In this document: positions 27,180 to 39,899 of the stretch, in pieces
Layout of the letters: each line of letters opens with the position of its first letter
Numbering within the stretch: the stretch's first letter is position 1
From: Megaleporinus macrocephalus
Lineage: Eukaryota; Chordata; Actinopteri; Characiformes; Anostomidae
NCBI GenBank assembly: GCA_021613375.1
Contig: CM038716.1
Location: 8,600,491-8,664,490, forward strand
DNA: 64,000 bases
Direction: 5' to 3'
The notes under the pieces: model-generated
The model's database searches: none
What the model was told of the DNA's origin: nothing
Seen by the model: the letters and a program-made list of their open reading frames with translations, nothing else
Translations under genes and position numbers: made by a program

Positions 27180-28215
27180 CCATACAGAAAACAGAGACTT
27201 TGAGTTTATTCAGAGTAAAGGAGCAGAGCTGGTGTACATTATCGACATTCCACAAAAAGATGGTTCTTCTGTGTAGAACCATAAACAACACTCAAAGAAC
27301 GTTTTGGGCACTTAACGGGTTCTCGGCACTGTGAGAGGTTCTGTATGGCTGCTACTGTTATGATGTCAAGCCTGTCACAGTAGCAGAACCCTTTCTGAAC
27401 TGTACACAGCACAGCTGGCTGAAGAACCATACGGAACCATACTGTTCTTTAGTCGTCACTACAGAACCCTTGGAAAAAGAAAGAGATAACCAAGCTGTTT
27501 CTGTAATGAATCATTAGATATCTGTATCATCTACATTCGCCAGGTAATCAATCCTGCAATGCAATCATCAGGGGGCGGGAGGTGGTGGTGATGGGTTGCG
27601 TTCCTAGTCTTTAAACCGAAAACCACCGCTCAGGCTACTGTGGCTCCGCCCTAAGAGGCAAGTGGGCGTGTCCAGAACACGAGTAGGTTAATCAGCCGTT
27701 GGTGTTCACCAACCAGGTCGACCCATTTCACTGTTTTCCCATCTGGACGAAATCCGGCTGTGTGTACGTGTCCTCCTCCTCGTGGACGCTGCCGGGTCCA
27801 GTCCTGGGTTGTGAAGAGAATGCAGTAGTTTGAAAAGCGAATCTTCAGCGCGTCGTAATTAACACTCACAACACATTCCGACGGAGCTGCGCCCTGGCAA
27901 CAGCGGCGGCCCTGGCAGTCTCACATCAGCAGGCTGGCGAGAAGGCCTGGCAGATGCTTCGGTAACATTAGTCAACAACGGAAAAGTGGCACGGCGCTTT
28001 GTATACGAGAGCCGCTGGCTGTAAGGGAAGAGTGGAAATGACCACGGTAACCTGACCAGCCTCGGATGAGTGGGAAGCTTTTCAGTCATGCAGCTCATTG
28101 AACTGTCCAGCCGTAATATGCCAAGTCATCTGGAGGTGTGTGGTCTTGGACGAGGGGCGAAATGTCTTCGAGGTCCAGTCACCTTGACTTACTGCCGCTG
28201 GACATGCGGCATTAA
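27180..28215. other. No gene seen; AGAACC-type dispersed repeat at the left
   Basis: 27240-27475 carries several AGAACC/GGTTCT motifs in both orientations, like the sequences at 34310-34460 and 49870-50040. This is a common fish repeat. The rest appears unique. Confidence 0.4.
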
Positions 28216-28219
28216 AATA

Positions 28220-28670
28220 AGTAACTCACTGTCCACTGTATCAGCTCCACTGACCATACAGGAGCTCCACTTACAGACTGTAGTTCATCCGATTCTCTGT
28301 ATACTTTATTACTCTGTTCTTTAATGATCAGGACCACCACAGGACCACCACAGAGCAGGTACTATTTGGGGGGGGGTGGGTCATTCTCAGCACTGGTGGT
28401 GGTGTGTTAGTGTGTGTTGGTCTGGTGTGAGTGGATCAGTTTAAACACTGCGTCCACTCACTCTCCACTCTATTAGACACTCCTACTACTTGTTGGTCCA
28501 CCTTGTAGATGTAAAGTCAGAGACAGTAGCTCATCTGCTGCTGCACAGTTTGTGTTCCTCTAGTTCTTCATCGGTGGACACAGGACGCCGCCCACAGGAC
28601 ACTGTTGTCTGGATAGTTTTGGCTGGTGGACGATTCTCAGTCCAGCAGTGACTCTGATGTGTAACAATAG
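28220..28670. repeat. Dispersed repeat, copy 3
   Basis: The same order of landmarks as 3112-3360 and the left half of 7083-7925 (CACTGTCCACTGTATCAGCT, then CTTCATCGGTGGACACAGGA), with one arm only. Confidence 0.7.
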
Positions 28671-28964
28671 CAGTAAACGCATCATCAACATGATGATGAC
28701 GACAAGAGCAGATGATTCACTCACGCCCTTCAGCAGGTTTAGACTCTTTTCTCTTTAGATTCTCAACAATCATCTGATTCATCTGCTTAAAAACAACTCA
28801 TGCTACGAAATGGTCTTCTGCACAATATGCTTCCACCAGAGAGGCCGCCAAATCTCCAAATTCTACATAGCGAGTCCTCAAACTACACGTCCAATAACGC
28901 GCCTCATCATAACGTTTTGGCCACATGTTTCTCATCGTCCAATCATGAAGTCCAAAATTACTCA

Positions 28965-30015
28965 GTAGTAAATCAGTAGGCAAGCGCAGCTAGTATGTCT
29001 GAATACTCAGTAGTGAAATCAGTAGGCGAGCGTGGCTAGTATGTCTGAATACTCAGTAGTAAATCAGTAGGCGAGCGCGGCTAGTATGTCTGAATACTCA
29101 GTAGTAAATCAGTAGGCGAGCGCGGCTAGTATGTCTGAATACTCAGTAGTAAATCAGTAGGTGAGCGTGGCTAGTATGTCTGAATACTCAGTAGTGAAAT
29201 CAGTAGGTGAGCGTGGCTAGTATGTCTGAATACTCAGTAGTTAAATCAGTAGGCGAGCGCGGCTAGTATGTCTGAATACTCAGTAGTAAATCAGTAGGCG
29301 AGCGTGGCTAGTATGTCTGAATACTCAGTAGTAAATCAGTAGGCGAGCGCGGCTAGTATGTCTGAATACTCAGTAGTAAATCAGTAGGCGAGCGTGGCTA
29401 GTATGTCTGAATACTCAGTAGTGTAATCAGTAGGCGAGCGTGGCTAGTATGTCTGAATACTCAGTAGTAAATCAGTAGGTGAGCGCAGCTAGTATGTCTG
29501 AATACTAAGTAGTAAATCAGTAGGTGAGCGTGGCTAGTATGTCTGAATACTCAGTAGTGAAATCAGTAGGTGAGCGCAGCTAGTATGTCTGAATACTCAG
29601 TAGTGAAATCAGTAGGCGAGCGTGGCTAGTATGTCTGAATACTCAGTAGTAAATCAGTAGGTGGGCGGGGCTAGTATGTCTGAATACTCAGTAGTGAAAT
29701 CAGTAGGCGAGCACGGCTAGTATGTCTGAATACTCAGTAGTAAATCAGTAGGTGGGCGGGGCTAGTATGTCTGAATACTCAGTAGTGAAATCAGTAGGCG
29801 AGCGTGGCTAGTATGTCTGAATACTCAGTAGTAAATCAGTAGGTGGGCGGGGCTAGTATGTCTGAATACTCAGTAGTGAAATCAGTAGGTGAGCGTGGCT
29901 AGTATGTCTGAATACTCAGTAGTGAAATCAGTAGGCAAGCGTGGCTAGTATGTCTGAATACTCAGTAGTAAATCAGTAGGTGGGCGGGGCTAGTATGTCT
30001 GAATACTCAGTAGGT
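28965..30015. repeat. 45-bp minisatellite
   Basis: About 23 copies of a unit with AATCAGTAGGCGAGCGCGGC and TAGTATGTCTGAATACTCAG. The unit varies at CGAGCGCGG/TGAGCGTGG/TGGGCGGGG, and some copies gain one base (GTGAAATC for GTAAATC). Confidence 0.95.
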
Positions 30016-30019
30016 ATTC

Positions 30020-31065
30020 AGTAGTAGGTGAACGGTACCCGGATGACCTCCTGAATCAGCAGCCATGTTTATGTAGGCCAACACAGTACACTGCGCTATC
30101 CCATGATTCACCTGGAGCGGCGGATGAATTCAGAGTGGAGTAAATAAACGATGTAAAGCTGAACGTCGGCTGTGTGTACGTAGCTACTGCTAGTGAACCG
30201 CCGCTACAGAAGTTAGCGCTACTGCTGAGATAAACAATGATTACATTCCTCCCATTTCATCTACTCTGATCTACAGCTCCACACCGTCTGATACATAATC
30301 AGATAAAAACTCAGATCAGAGTCACTAAAAGATCTAAATCTGTCAGTAAACGAGCTTTTAAATGAACAGCAGGACTTTTATGGTGGTGGTCTGACGTCTT
30401 GCGTCACAGGACGCTGGTAATATGGTGGACGTAGTACGTCTGAGATTTTGTGGTACTAAAACTCACCTACTGAAATTAACTACTAGTCTGACGCTCGAGA
30501 AGTAGCAGTACATACAGGCTCTAATCTAGTACCTACTGACTAGTAGACGATTTCAGACGCACCTCAGGAGTCCTCCTGGTCACCGGCTCCTGAGTGCTAA
30601 CCTGTGTGTAGTTAATCTGTCTGTTCTAGCCAACAACTGTTGCGTACTAAGCAGCCTCAAATCAAAACATCTAAGAGTCTCAATATCCTTATGCGACAGA
30701 ATAGATTTGAGCTTCTACCAACTGAGACACATTGCTCTGATGTAAGTCACTGTCTTATCTCTTCTTATTTCATCACCGAGAAATCAGACAACTCTAATAC
30801 AGACTATATGTTATCATGCAGCCCGAAAACCGACACACTGCACTCAGTCGAGGACGGGGTCTCAGTTTTATACATCCCCCAGGTACATATTCAGACTATA
30901 GCTGGAGCTTCAAGCATTGGCACACTGGTAACAAACCTAAGACTTGAGGTATCGGTGGATTGCAATGCTATGTTCTCAGAGAGTGTGATGATTATAACAG
31001 AAATCAAATGTAATTATCGAAAGAATCTAGTTTAATAAATATTTTGGTTCTGTTTGACTGGGTCA
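30020..31065. other. Unrecognised 131-residue ORF (30640-31035, +); otherwise no gene
   Basis: The frame at 30640-31035 (SLNILMRQNRF, LHSVEDGVSVLYIPQVHIQT) is open for 131 codons but starts at a non-ATG codon. It matches no family I know. It could be a transposon remnant or chance. The rest has no supported feature. Confidence 0.25.
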
Positions 31066-31067
31066 GG

Positions 31068-31360
31068 GCGGCATGGTGGTGTAGTGGTTAGCACTGTCTC
31101 ATCATAGCAAGATGATCCAGGTTGGATTCCAGGTCTGTGTAGAGTTTGCATGTTCTCCAACCTAACATATGCATGTTAGGTTGGTCACTCTAAATTGCAA
31201 ATAGGTGTGAGTAAGTGTTGGCCATGCAATGGATTGGTGACCTGTCCATGGTGTACCCCACCTTCACCCGATGACGCTGGGATTGGGTCCAGCCCCTCTG
31301 TGACCCAGACTAGCGGGATAAAGCAGAAGATAATGGATGGATGGATGGATGGATGACTGG
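31068..31360 (+). mobile_element. tRNA-derived SINE, unexpanded copy
   Basis: The element starts GGCGGCATGGTGGTGTAGTGG (A box), followed by TTAGCACTGTCTCATCATAG and B box-like GGTTGGATTCC. The body ends with GATGACGCTGGGATTGG and a (GGAT)n tail. It is the intact reference for the two expanded copies at 10.4-11.7 kb and 15.8-16.5 kb. Confidence 0.8.
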
Positions 31361-31369
31361 GTAAGCCAG

Positions 31370-32335
31370 GTTTACTAAGGCCTACAAGCGGCTACACCCC
31401 AAGAACAATGGGGCCTTTAGATGTCTTAATAAGGCGATAGCTGTAGAGAACATCTAATGTACACAGTCCCCCACATCCTAATGTCCACGTTTGCTTCATT
31501 TGTAGAGCAAGTCTAGAGAAAGTTGAACAAAATCCAGGCTTCTAGTTGGCGGTTACTGCTATTTTTATCTGAGTGACATACTTTAGTCCATGTATATGGA
31601 TCTGTTTTATTTGTGTATTTGATTACAAAACATCTTCACATGGGTTAAAATAAGTGTGTGATGATGTAGGCACTAGTTGAATGCTAATTGGCATTAGCCA
31701 TGTAGCTCCAGAGCCTAAGTAGACATGTCTTGGCTGACTGACCACATTTGAGGGCAGGGTAAAAAATATCTGTTCAATGCTTCATCTCATTCTTCCCTGA
31801 TCACCCAAAATCACTTTAATCCTCCAGTTTTTAGGGAATAGATTACGGTATGAATAAACCGCGGGGGAATTTTTTCCCTAAGCCCACTGATCACGGCCAT
31901 GGCGCCAGGCCCCGTGTCCACAGTGAAAGGGGGCTTCCCTGAGCTGTCAGAGGATGACCCCGGAGGACAGGTGGACGGGCCTTTGTTATAGTGTGGACTG
32001 ATAGGCTTTCTCACATCCTGCCTGCAGAAGTGTGGGATGTAAGCGGGAAGCCGACCGCGGGGTTTGCTGGGGGTCGGACCAACACGATGGCTGATGCACG
32101 GACCCCGGGGGGGAAGACTTGGTTGCATGCCGGGAGATTCTTTTGAAGCACAACAGACATCTTCAGCTCACAGCTTAGTTTTCAAATGCTTGCTTCTCGG
32201 GGGCTGTTATAAAGAGAGAGACCCTCTCAACACCCTCAGAGCTCTCGGCAGCCTGTCAGCGGCTACGGGATTCTTTCCTTACGGTTAACGCTACGGTCGT
32301 CATGCCGGGCTACTGACGGTCACTTACGGTAGCTC
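31370..32335. other. No gene seen
   Basis: GC-richer sequence at 31880-32290 is conspicuous against its neighbours, but I cannot make an exon model in it. It could be regulatory. Confidence 0.3.
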
Positions 32336-32344
32336 TTCTACATC

Positions 32345-32528
32345 TTTGTAAATTGTTAACCAGTCATATCTGACCTCGGAAATTGTAAGCCAATCATATC
32401 TGAGCTTGTAAGTTGGAAGCCAATCATATCAGACCTTGTAAGTTGTATACCAATCATATCAGACCTTGTAGGTTGTAAGCCAATCATATCAGACCTTGTA
32501 AGTTGTAAGCCAATCATATCAGACCTTG
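32345..32528. repeat. 30-bp minisatellite
   Basis: About 6 copies of a 30-bp unit containing GCCAATCATATCAGACCTTG. Confidence 0.9.
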
Positions 32529-32529
32529 T

Positions 32530-33250
32530 CTCTCAGTCCGTGGATGATGGTACTCCATCCAACGGTCTTCTCCATGGTACTCCATCCAACTGGTTTCAGG
32601 GTGTCTCTCAGTTGGTGGATGGTGGTACTCCACCCGACGGTCTCTGGTTTCAGGTTGTCTCTCCATCCGTGGATGGTGGTACTCCACCCGACGGTCTCTG
32701 GTTTCAGGTTGTCTCTCCATCCGTGGATGGTGGTACTCCACCCGACGGTCTCTGATTTCAGGTTGTCTCTCAGTCCGTGGATGATGGTACTCCATCCAAC
32801 GGTCTCTGGTTTCAGGGTGTCTCTCAGTTGGTGGATGATGGTACTCCATCCAACGGTCTCTGGTTTCAGGGTGTCTCTCAGTTGGTGGATGGTGGTACTC
32901 CACCCGACGGTCTCTGATTTCAGGTTTTCTCTCAGTCCTTGGATGGTGGTACTCCACCCGACGGTCTCTGGTTTCAGGTTGTCTCTCCATCCGTGGATGG
33001 TGTTACTCCACCCGACGGTCTCTGGTTTCAGGTTGTCTCTCAGTCCGTGGATGGTGGTACTCTACCCGACGGTCTCTGGTTTCAGGTTGTCTCTCCATCC
33101 GTGGATGGTGTTACTCCACCCGACGGTCTCTGGTTTCAGGTTGTCTCTCAGTCCGTGGATGGTGGTATTCTACCCGACGGTCTCTGGTTTCAGGTTGTCT
33201 CTCCATCCGTGGATGGTGGTACTCCACCTGACGATCTCTGGTTCCTCTCT
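32530..33250. repeat. 54-bp minisatellite, open in several frames
   Basis: About 13 copies of a 54-bp unit containing GTGGATGGTGGTACTCCACC and CTGGTTTCAGGTTGTCTCTC. Because 54 is divisible by 3, the array is open on both strands (261, 158 and 111 codons). The local inverted motif GTGGATGG..CCATCC adds hairpin potential. It is not a gene. Confidence 0.92.
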
Positions 33251-34084
33251 GGTTGTCCATCCGTGGCTGATTGAACCCTACAGTGACGACGTTGCTCTAC
33301 AACAACAGTAAAAACGTTAAGAACGTTAAAGACGCATCCCACGCAACAGCACCAGCAACATCATCTACTACGTCCCAGCTGCAACGCAAAAGCATTAGAG
33401 AAAAAAAAAAAAAAAAGGACAATATCTACAGAGAAGACGAATGAAGGTGTTAGAGATGAATATTAAACTGGATTTTGAAGTTTAGGGATCATAACTGGGG
33501 CTGAAAGATCCACAGTATAGGGACCATGACTAGAGCTGAATGATGAACCCTGTACCCGTTCTCTGTTCCACTGCTGTTGTACTCTCCTCTCGTCTCCTTT
33601 CTGTGCCCTCCTCAGTTCAATGGGCCGATGGTCTGCTGTTGCTCCACGGGGTCTCAGGGCCTCGCCTGGAGCTCTTGTGTCATCATTGTTGGCCATTGCT
33701 GTTTCCTGGTCCCGCCCATACTTAATCTTCCTTCTTCCTCTTCTCATTCATCTCCTGGTCTTTCTCTTCGCACCAGGTCCAGCTCCGGCCACTGGAAGGT
33801 CATTTGTTTCAGCTGGAGGACAAAACGATCTTCATCTTCAACACTGATATTGAGGTTGAAACTGCTCGAGAATGTTCAGTCTGGTTGTGTGCTGTTACCA
33901 AGCTTTGTGATTTGTGGTCAGCAGTGTTCTATTGTCATTACTCACCCACAGGTTGGTTGCTGTTGGTGTCCATCATATCAGAGGAGATGATGGGAATGAC
34001 TTTACTGAATGTTTCCTTCTCAGCTTCAGCAGCTCTTATGCTGATCACATCTTTGTCAGCAATAACAATGATTGAAGGTCATAT

Positions 34085-34086
<2 letters not shown>

Positions 34087-34160
<74 letters not shown>
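34087..34160. repeat. (TA)n microsatellite followed by a SINE tail
   Basis: A TA run of about 74 bp. At 34175-34295 it is followed by the 3' part of the SINE (GGTGTACCCCACCTTCGCCC, GGGATTGGCTCCAG, (GGAT)n). Confidence 0.9.
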
Positions 34161-34161
<1 letters not shown>

Positions 34162-34904
34162 TGATGATGGTACTTGATGTGTCCATGGTGTACCCCACCT
34201 TCGCCCGATGACCCTGGGATTGGCTCCAGGCCCCCAGTGACCCCGACTAGTGCGATTAAGCGGTAGATAATGGATGGAAGGATGGATGGATGAATTTGAT
34301 ATCTTCCAAAGTGCTTATACTGAAGTAGGAGTATTCTTCCTTCTTGAACGGTGCCATAGAAGAACCACTTTGGGTTCCCTAAAGAGCATCTTAATGGCGG
34401 CTGCTTTACAGAAAGATGAAGAACCTTCTAATTGTTTAAAGGTGCTCGTATGCCAAGGATAGCTTTCCTCCAGAGCCGTATATCCAACCCAAGCACTCCT
34501 TTATTAGGTTTAAAAGAACCTTCATGATTAAGAAGAGCGCATGTTCATGTAAACACATATGGTTCTACTACAGAAGCTGAGATCTGTTTCCTTTACTCAC
34601 TCTGAAGCTGCTCAGCATCGGGCACCAGCTCATTCAGGACGAGCTGTTCCTCAACGGTAAGAATCTGCTCTTCGGCATGCTTCACCGTCTGCAGCTCGTC
34701 TCCTGCTGGCTCATGAAGAAATGTCAACAGCTGTCCAAACCCATCACTGTTCAAACTGACCATCATGTTTGTGACTGTTATGACTGTTTGTGTTGCTCAC
34801 CCACAATCTGGACACATGTCTTAGTTTCACTTTGTAAAACAAGCCCGAGTTCTATTATATATATATATATATAGTGTCTGAATCAGATTTAGAAATGGTC
34901 AGCA

Positions 34905-36110
34905 GATTGTCATGGCCTACGCTGCTCTACCAGCCACCAGCAGAGGGCTCAGTCAGCACAGAAGGAGGTCTGGTAAGAAAAGGAGAAAAAACTCCAATTC
35001 CCAGACTTCCCAGTAGCAATCAGTGCTGACTGGGCACACCTGTGCTGCTCCTACTTAAGTCAGCCACAAACACCATCCGGCATCGCACCTTTGTAGAGGC
35101 GTGATCAGTAGAGGTGAGCATTCAGGAAAATTCAGTAAAAGAAGAAGAACAGAAGAGAAAGGTCAGTAAAAGAAGAGAAAAGAACAAAAGGGAAAAGTCA
35201 GTAAAAGAAGAACAAAAGAGAAAAGTCAGTAAAAGAAGAAGAAAGAACAAAAAAGAAAATTCAGTAAAAGAAGAAGAAGAACAAAAGAGAAACGTCAGTA
35301 AAAGAAGAAGAAGTAAGAACAAAAAAGAAAAGTCAGTAAAAGAAGAGAAAAGAACAAAAGGGAAAAGTCAGTAAAAGAAGAAGTAAGAACAAAAAAGAAA
35401 AGTCAGTAAAAGAAGAGAAAAGAACAAAAGAGAAAAGTCAGTAAAAGAATAAAGAACATAAAAGTCTGTAAAAGAGGAAGAACATAAGAGAAAAGTCAGT
35501 AAAAGAAGAGAAAAGAACAAAAGAAAAAAGTCAGTAAAAGAAAAGAACATAAGAGAAAAGTCAGTAAAAGAATAAAGAACAAAAGAAAAAATCAGTAAAA
35601 GAAAAAGAAAGAACAAAAGAGAAAAGTCAGTAAAAGAATAAAGAACAAAAGAAAAAATCAGTAAAAGAAAAAGAAAGAACAAAAGAGAAAAGTCAGTAAA
35701 AGAAGAGAAAAGAACAAAAGACAAAAGTCAGTAAAAGAATAAAGAACAAAAGAGAAAAGTCAGTAAAAGAAAAAGTTTGTGCAAAACAGAGAAAGTCTGA
35801 AACAATAAAAAGGGATAAAAAGAGGTAAAAAAAAAAACACAACTGAAAAAGAAAAGAAGTTATAAAAGGGACAGTTTAACTTTAGAGAGGGTCTCAGCAC
35901 CCCTGCGTTTCCTTTGTTTGTCGTTTTCCCGCCTTTTTCAACCACACTGCTTTGGAGGCATTTAAGGTGCCTCCTCTCCGAACCCTTGGTGGTGCAGGGG
36001 AAGTGTATTATAAGCTGTGATCACCTAAGGTGGTGGTTCAAATCCCACCTAGGGTGACTAGTACACAAGCATTCATCTTTTCTCCTAAAACTTCCACCAC
36101 TCACAAAAAA
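34905..36110 (+). mobile_element. Composite repeat with internal A-rich minisatellite, copy A
   Basis: A left module (CAGCAGAGGGCTCAGTCAGC to CACCTTTGTAGAGGCGTGAT) leads into about 690 bp of an A-rich array (GAAAAGTCAGTAAAAGAAGA, 35110-35790). Next comes a T-rich module with TTTTCCCGCCTTTTTC and a tRNA-like end with TGGTGCAGGGG and GGTTCAAATCCC (A- and B-box-like). Copy B at 51895-53075 has the same order of parts. It lies between exon-like blocks of the minus-strand gene model. Confidence 0.6.
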
Positions 36111-36120
36111 ACAAACGTAT

Positions 36121-36600
36121 AGGTAGGGGTGGGCGATAAGGCCCTACAATAATATCACGATATTTCATGGTATTTTTGCGATAATGATACTCTTGGCGAT
36201 ATGACAAACATTGAATTAAAAACAGATATTTCAAGAATACACTACTGCAACAAAATGAAAATTAAATTTTATTATTGTATACGATATGCAGATATATCAG
36301 ATTGTAACAAAAGTCAATGATCCAGAATGTCACGATACTAAATAATGCACTCCAAATATCTCCATATATCCAGAACTGAAGTAAAATGAATGATACTGGA
36401 GATAAAATCTGTCTCTAGTAGATATAGAATGGGAAATGAGAAAAGTGTGAATTTTTCTTTTGCTAAAAACAGTAAAAGCAGGTTATAATATCGTTTACCA
36501 TATTTAAAAATACTGACCTCATCATGTTTCTATTTATTGACTGAGAAACTGATCAACTGGTCCTCCCAGTCTCGCTCAGTACCTGAATATTTTTAAGTAC
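36121..36600. repeat. Dispersed repeat also present twice inside the hAT element
   Basis: It starts TAGGGGTGGGCGAT. Internal stretches (GTCAATGATCCAGAATGTCA, GAGAAACTGATCAACTGGTC) recur at 37370-37870 and 38529-38830. This indicates a DNA-transposon-derived family with TAGGGGTG ends. Confidence 0.65.
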
Positions 36601-36974
36601 TGTCCTATTCAGGGGTGTCATGATGCTGGTAATGCTGATGGTTTCTTCTACTCACCCAGAGCTGTGCTATTAGATGCTCTGCCGTGGTTCATGAGCGTTT
36701 GACACAGCTCGCCAACGTCTGCGTATTCAGGCATGATGCTCAAGACCTTCAGCACCTTGTTTACTGACTGAATAGAAATAAACATAAACAGTCATCCAGC
36801 TGTTACATCATCACAGAATCTGTTAAAGATGGTGATGTTCATATTGAAACGTTGAGGATCAGCTGATCTGATGTTTCTGCTTCTTTATTAACTACATCTA
36901 CTGGTTTAAACTGAAGCTCTTAAGATGATCATCTAAAAGAAGCCCTTTCTGGACCCAAAACCATTGGCTGATAC

Positions 36975-39264
36975 TAGAGATCGACCAATATATCAGCCGA
37001 TGTTTGCCATTTTTTTTAAATATCGGCCGATATATAGCGCCGGTTTTAAAGTCAGGCACGTCCGCGGGCAGCCCCGTGTTATTGTAGAGGTGGAGAGTAG
37101 GGTCTGGCCGTATATCTCACCTCTGATGCTTAGCTCATCTGTGGGACCTATTGAGGTTCCAGTGAGAAGGTCCTGTATTATCTTGATCGCCAGCCACTGG
37201 CGTGGGGCGGTATTGCACTGGAATATAACAGGCATCGTTTACCAAACAAATGATTGTTGAGAAACAAGCGTTCGACTTTTAACAAAGGTTACTTGAGATA
37301 TGAAGCTGAGAAAGTGTTTTCAGAATATGTAACATTTTTGGATAATTCCACAAAAAAGATTGTTTAAATCTAGAGGTATTTTTGCGATAATGATATTCTT
37401 GGCGATATGACAAAACATTAAATTAAAAACAAATATTTTAAGAATACACTACTGCAACAAAATGAAAATTAAATTTTATTATTGCATACGATATGATGTG
37501 GCACACCCCTAACTGAGATATTAAAAAATACAAGAATTTTCATCAGATTGTAACAGAAGTCAGTGATCCAGAATGTCAGGATACTAAATAATACACTAAA
37601 TATTAAATAAATATCTCCATATATCCAGGACTGAAGTAAAGTGAATGATACTGGAGATAAAATCTGTCTCTAGTAGATATATAATGGGAAATGAGGAAAG
37701 TGTGAATTTTTCTTTTGCTAAAAACAGTAAAAGTAGTACCGGATGTGATAATTAGTGATGGGTCATATGACACGATATTTCAGGGTATAATATCGTTCAC
37801 CATATTCAAAAATACTGACCTCATCATGTTTCTATTTATTGACTGAGAAACTGATCAACTGGTCCTCCCAGTCAGTCATATTCAGAGGTGCCATGATGCT
37901 GGTAATGCTAATGGTTTCTTCTACAACTCAAAGTGTTTTCAGAACATGTAATATTTGAATAATTCCACAAAAAAGATTGTTTAAACAGTTTTTTTTTATT
38001 CTGAATGCTGGCTTTTACTCTTTTCTCCTGAGCATGAAGCTGTTAGCACCATGTTCAGTCTAATGCCAGGTGAGTTAGAGGAGTATAAAGCCCCCCAGCA
38101 TTGAGCGGTGGAGCAGTGGAACTGTATTCTCTGGAATCAAAGAGCTCTGTATAATTTTGGGTGGGGTGATGGTCCACCCAACATCTTTACCTCATGACAC
38201 TTGTTGCAAACAAATTCTCACCAGTGCTCATAAATCTAGTAAAGTCTTATCTGGACATTAGAGAAGGTCACTCCAACAAAGGCAGCTTAAACGTAATTTT
38301 TAATGAGCTCGATTTGAAAAGTTGCGTAAAAGACGCCGTTATATTGCACTAAAAACGGCGTTTTGTACGAGAAAATCATCGTTATCTGCGCTTTTAGCGA
38401 CGCCTTTACTGGCATTGTGAAATATAGTGGCGTAAATTACGGCATAAAAAGCAGCAAGAACGGCGTAAATTACGGCGTAACCTGAGCGTGAAGTGAGGCT
38501 CTCTCTGTAACTAAAACAAACTCATAAGTAGGGGTGGGCGATATGGCCCTACAATAATATCATGATATTTCATGACATTTTTGTGATAACGATACTCTTG
38601 GTGATATGACAAAACACTGAATTAAAAACAAATATTTTTAGAATACACCACTGCAACAAATTGAAAATTAAATTTTATTATTGTATACGATATGATATGG
38701 CACACCCCTAACTGAGATATTAAAAAATACAAGAATTTTCATCAGATTGTAACAGAAGTCAATGATCCAGAATGTCACAATACTAAATAATGCACTCCAA
38801 ATATCTCCATATATCCAGGACTGAAGTAAAGGACTGCAGTTTTACTACAACGTGATAAAAACCTGAGCGTGAAGTGAGGCTCTCTCTGAACATGTCTGCT
38901 CTGTGGAAGTATCTTTCAGTGCACTTCTTAATAACTGGTTAGTTTTGGGTATGAAGAGATGAATGTTACACTCTTTCAGCAGTAATATGATCATACTGTT
39001 TTATTTTTTGGGGTGCAAATAAAAATATTTAGTTTATCTTGTTAAGTCAGTGTTTTAATAAATGATATTAAGTTCAGAAATGTTGTGCATCCACTTCTAG
39101 TTATTATTATTTTGACATTTTAGCAGCAAATAAATCAGAAAACTTGGATAACTAGAAAACTAGATATCGGATGAAAAAATCGGCAGCCCATATCGGCCAT
39201 CGGCTGACCCTGACCTCTAAACATCGGCATCAGCTATAGAGAAATCCATATCGGTCGATTTCTA
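36975..39264. mobile_element. 2.29-kb hAT-type element with 8-bp target duplication
   Basis: The ends TAGAGATCGACC and GGTCGATTTCTA form an imperfect inverted repeat (10 of 12 bases pair). They are flanked by identical 8-bp direct repeats GCTGATAC at 36967-36974 and 39265-39272, the hallmark of hAT insertion. Sub-terminal TCGGCCGATAT/ATATCGGCCATCGG motifs strengthen the call. No transposase frame survives. Two pieces of another repeat family are nested inside, one a near-complete MITE at 38529-38710. Confidence 0.88.
38529..38710. mobile_element. Nested 182-bp MITE
   Basis: It begins TAGGGGTGGGCGATATGG and ends GATATGGCACACCCCTA, so it has an inverted-repeat end TAGGGGTG. It sits inside the hAT element and is therefore younger than it or was carried by it. 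The target duplication is unclear. Confidence 0.6.
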
Positions 39265-39899
39265 GCTGATACCACATATGCTCCATCTTTAGTGGTCATT
39301 TGCTTTACTTACTCAGACACTGGTCAGGATCTCTATCATCGTAGTGGCTGCTTCGATGTAAACGTTGTTGATCACCATTGAATTTAGAATATATTCAGTG
39401 AGACAGATTGATGTTAATATTTCTACTTTTGCCTGAATATTGTTGTAGTTCCGACTCCTTCTTGTGCTCACCTGGAGGAATCTCCACCTCTTCTCCTTTA
39501 AACTCCTCCAGATAGAAGGTCCACAGGTACTGGGCAATGTCAGCGGCCGAGTTCATCTGGCCTGGTTCTTTCACATTAATACTGTCAGTCGTCTGGCTGT
39601 GTCGTTTTCATGCTTGGTATATTTGCACTGATCATTTCCATCACTTACTGAAGTGGTGGTCAGTTTTGTCCAGGTGATGTTTTGCAACAGCATCACTTTC
39701 CCCCCAATTCAACCTCTAAAAACATCAGCAGATGTCCAGTAATGTTATGGTCAGTTCTGATGGTCCTCTTCAGCCCACAAAGTCAGAATATGGTGACATC
39801 AGCAAATCTTATCTAGAGCCGGATGGACTTTGGGTGGTCACCATCAAATGAATCATCATTTCTTACATAAACAGGACTGGACCATGTGACTGCTGGACC

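Noticed and set aside
28965..30015. Possible CRISPR-like array
   Set aside because: Head-to-tail units with no unique spacers, in eukaryotic DNA; it is a minisatellite. The same applies to every other array here.
31811..32128. 105-codon minus-strand ORF in GC-rich sequence
   Set aside because: No recognisable family and no splice context; the GC content alone can explain the open frame.
33463..33747. 94-codon minus-strand ORF (RRGRRKIKYGRDQ)
   Set aside because: No motif, no splice support, low-complexity basic composition. It overlaps the edge of a better exon candidate ending at 33744.
35114..35724. Lys/Glu-rich and Phe/Leu-rich ORFs
   Set aside because: They come from the A-rich internal array of the composite repeat.
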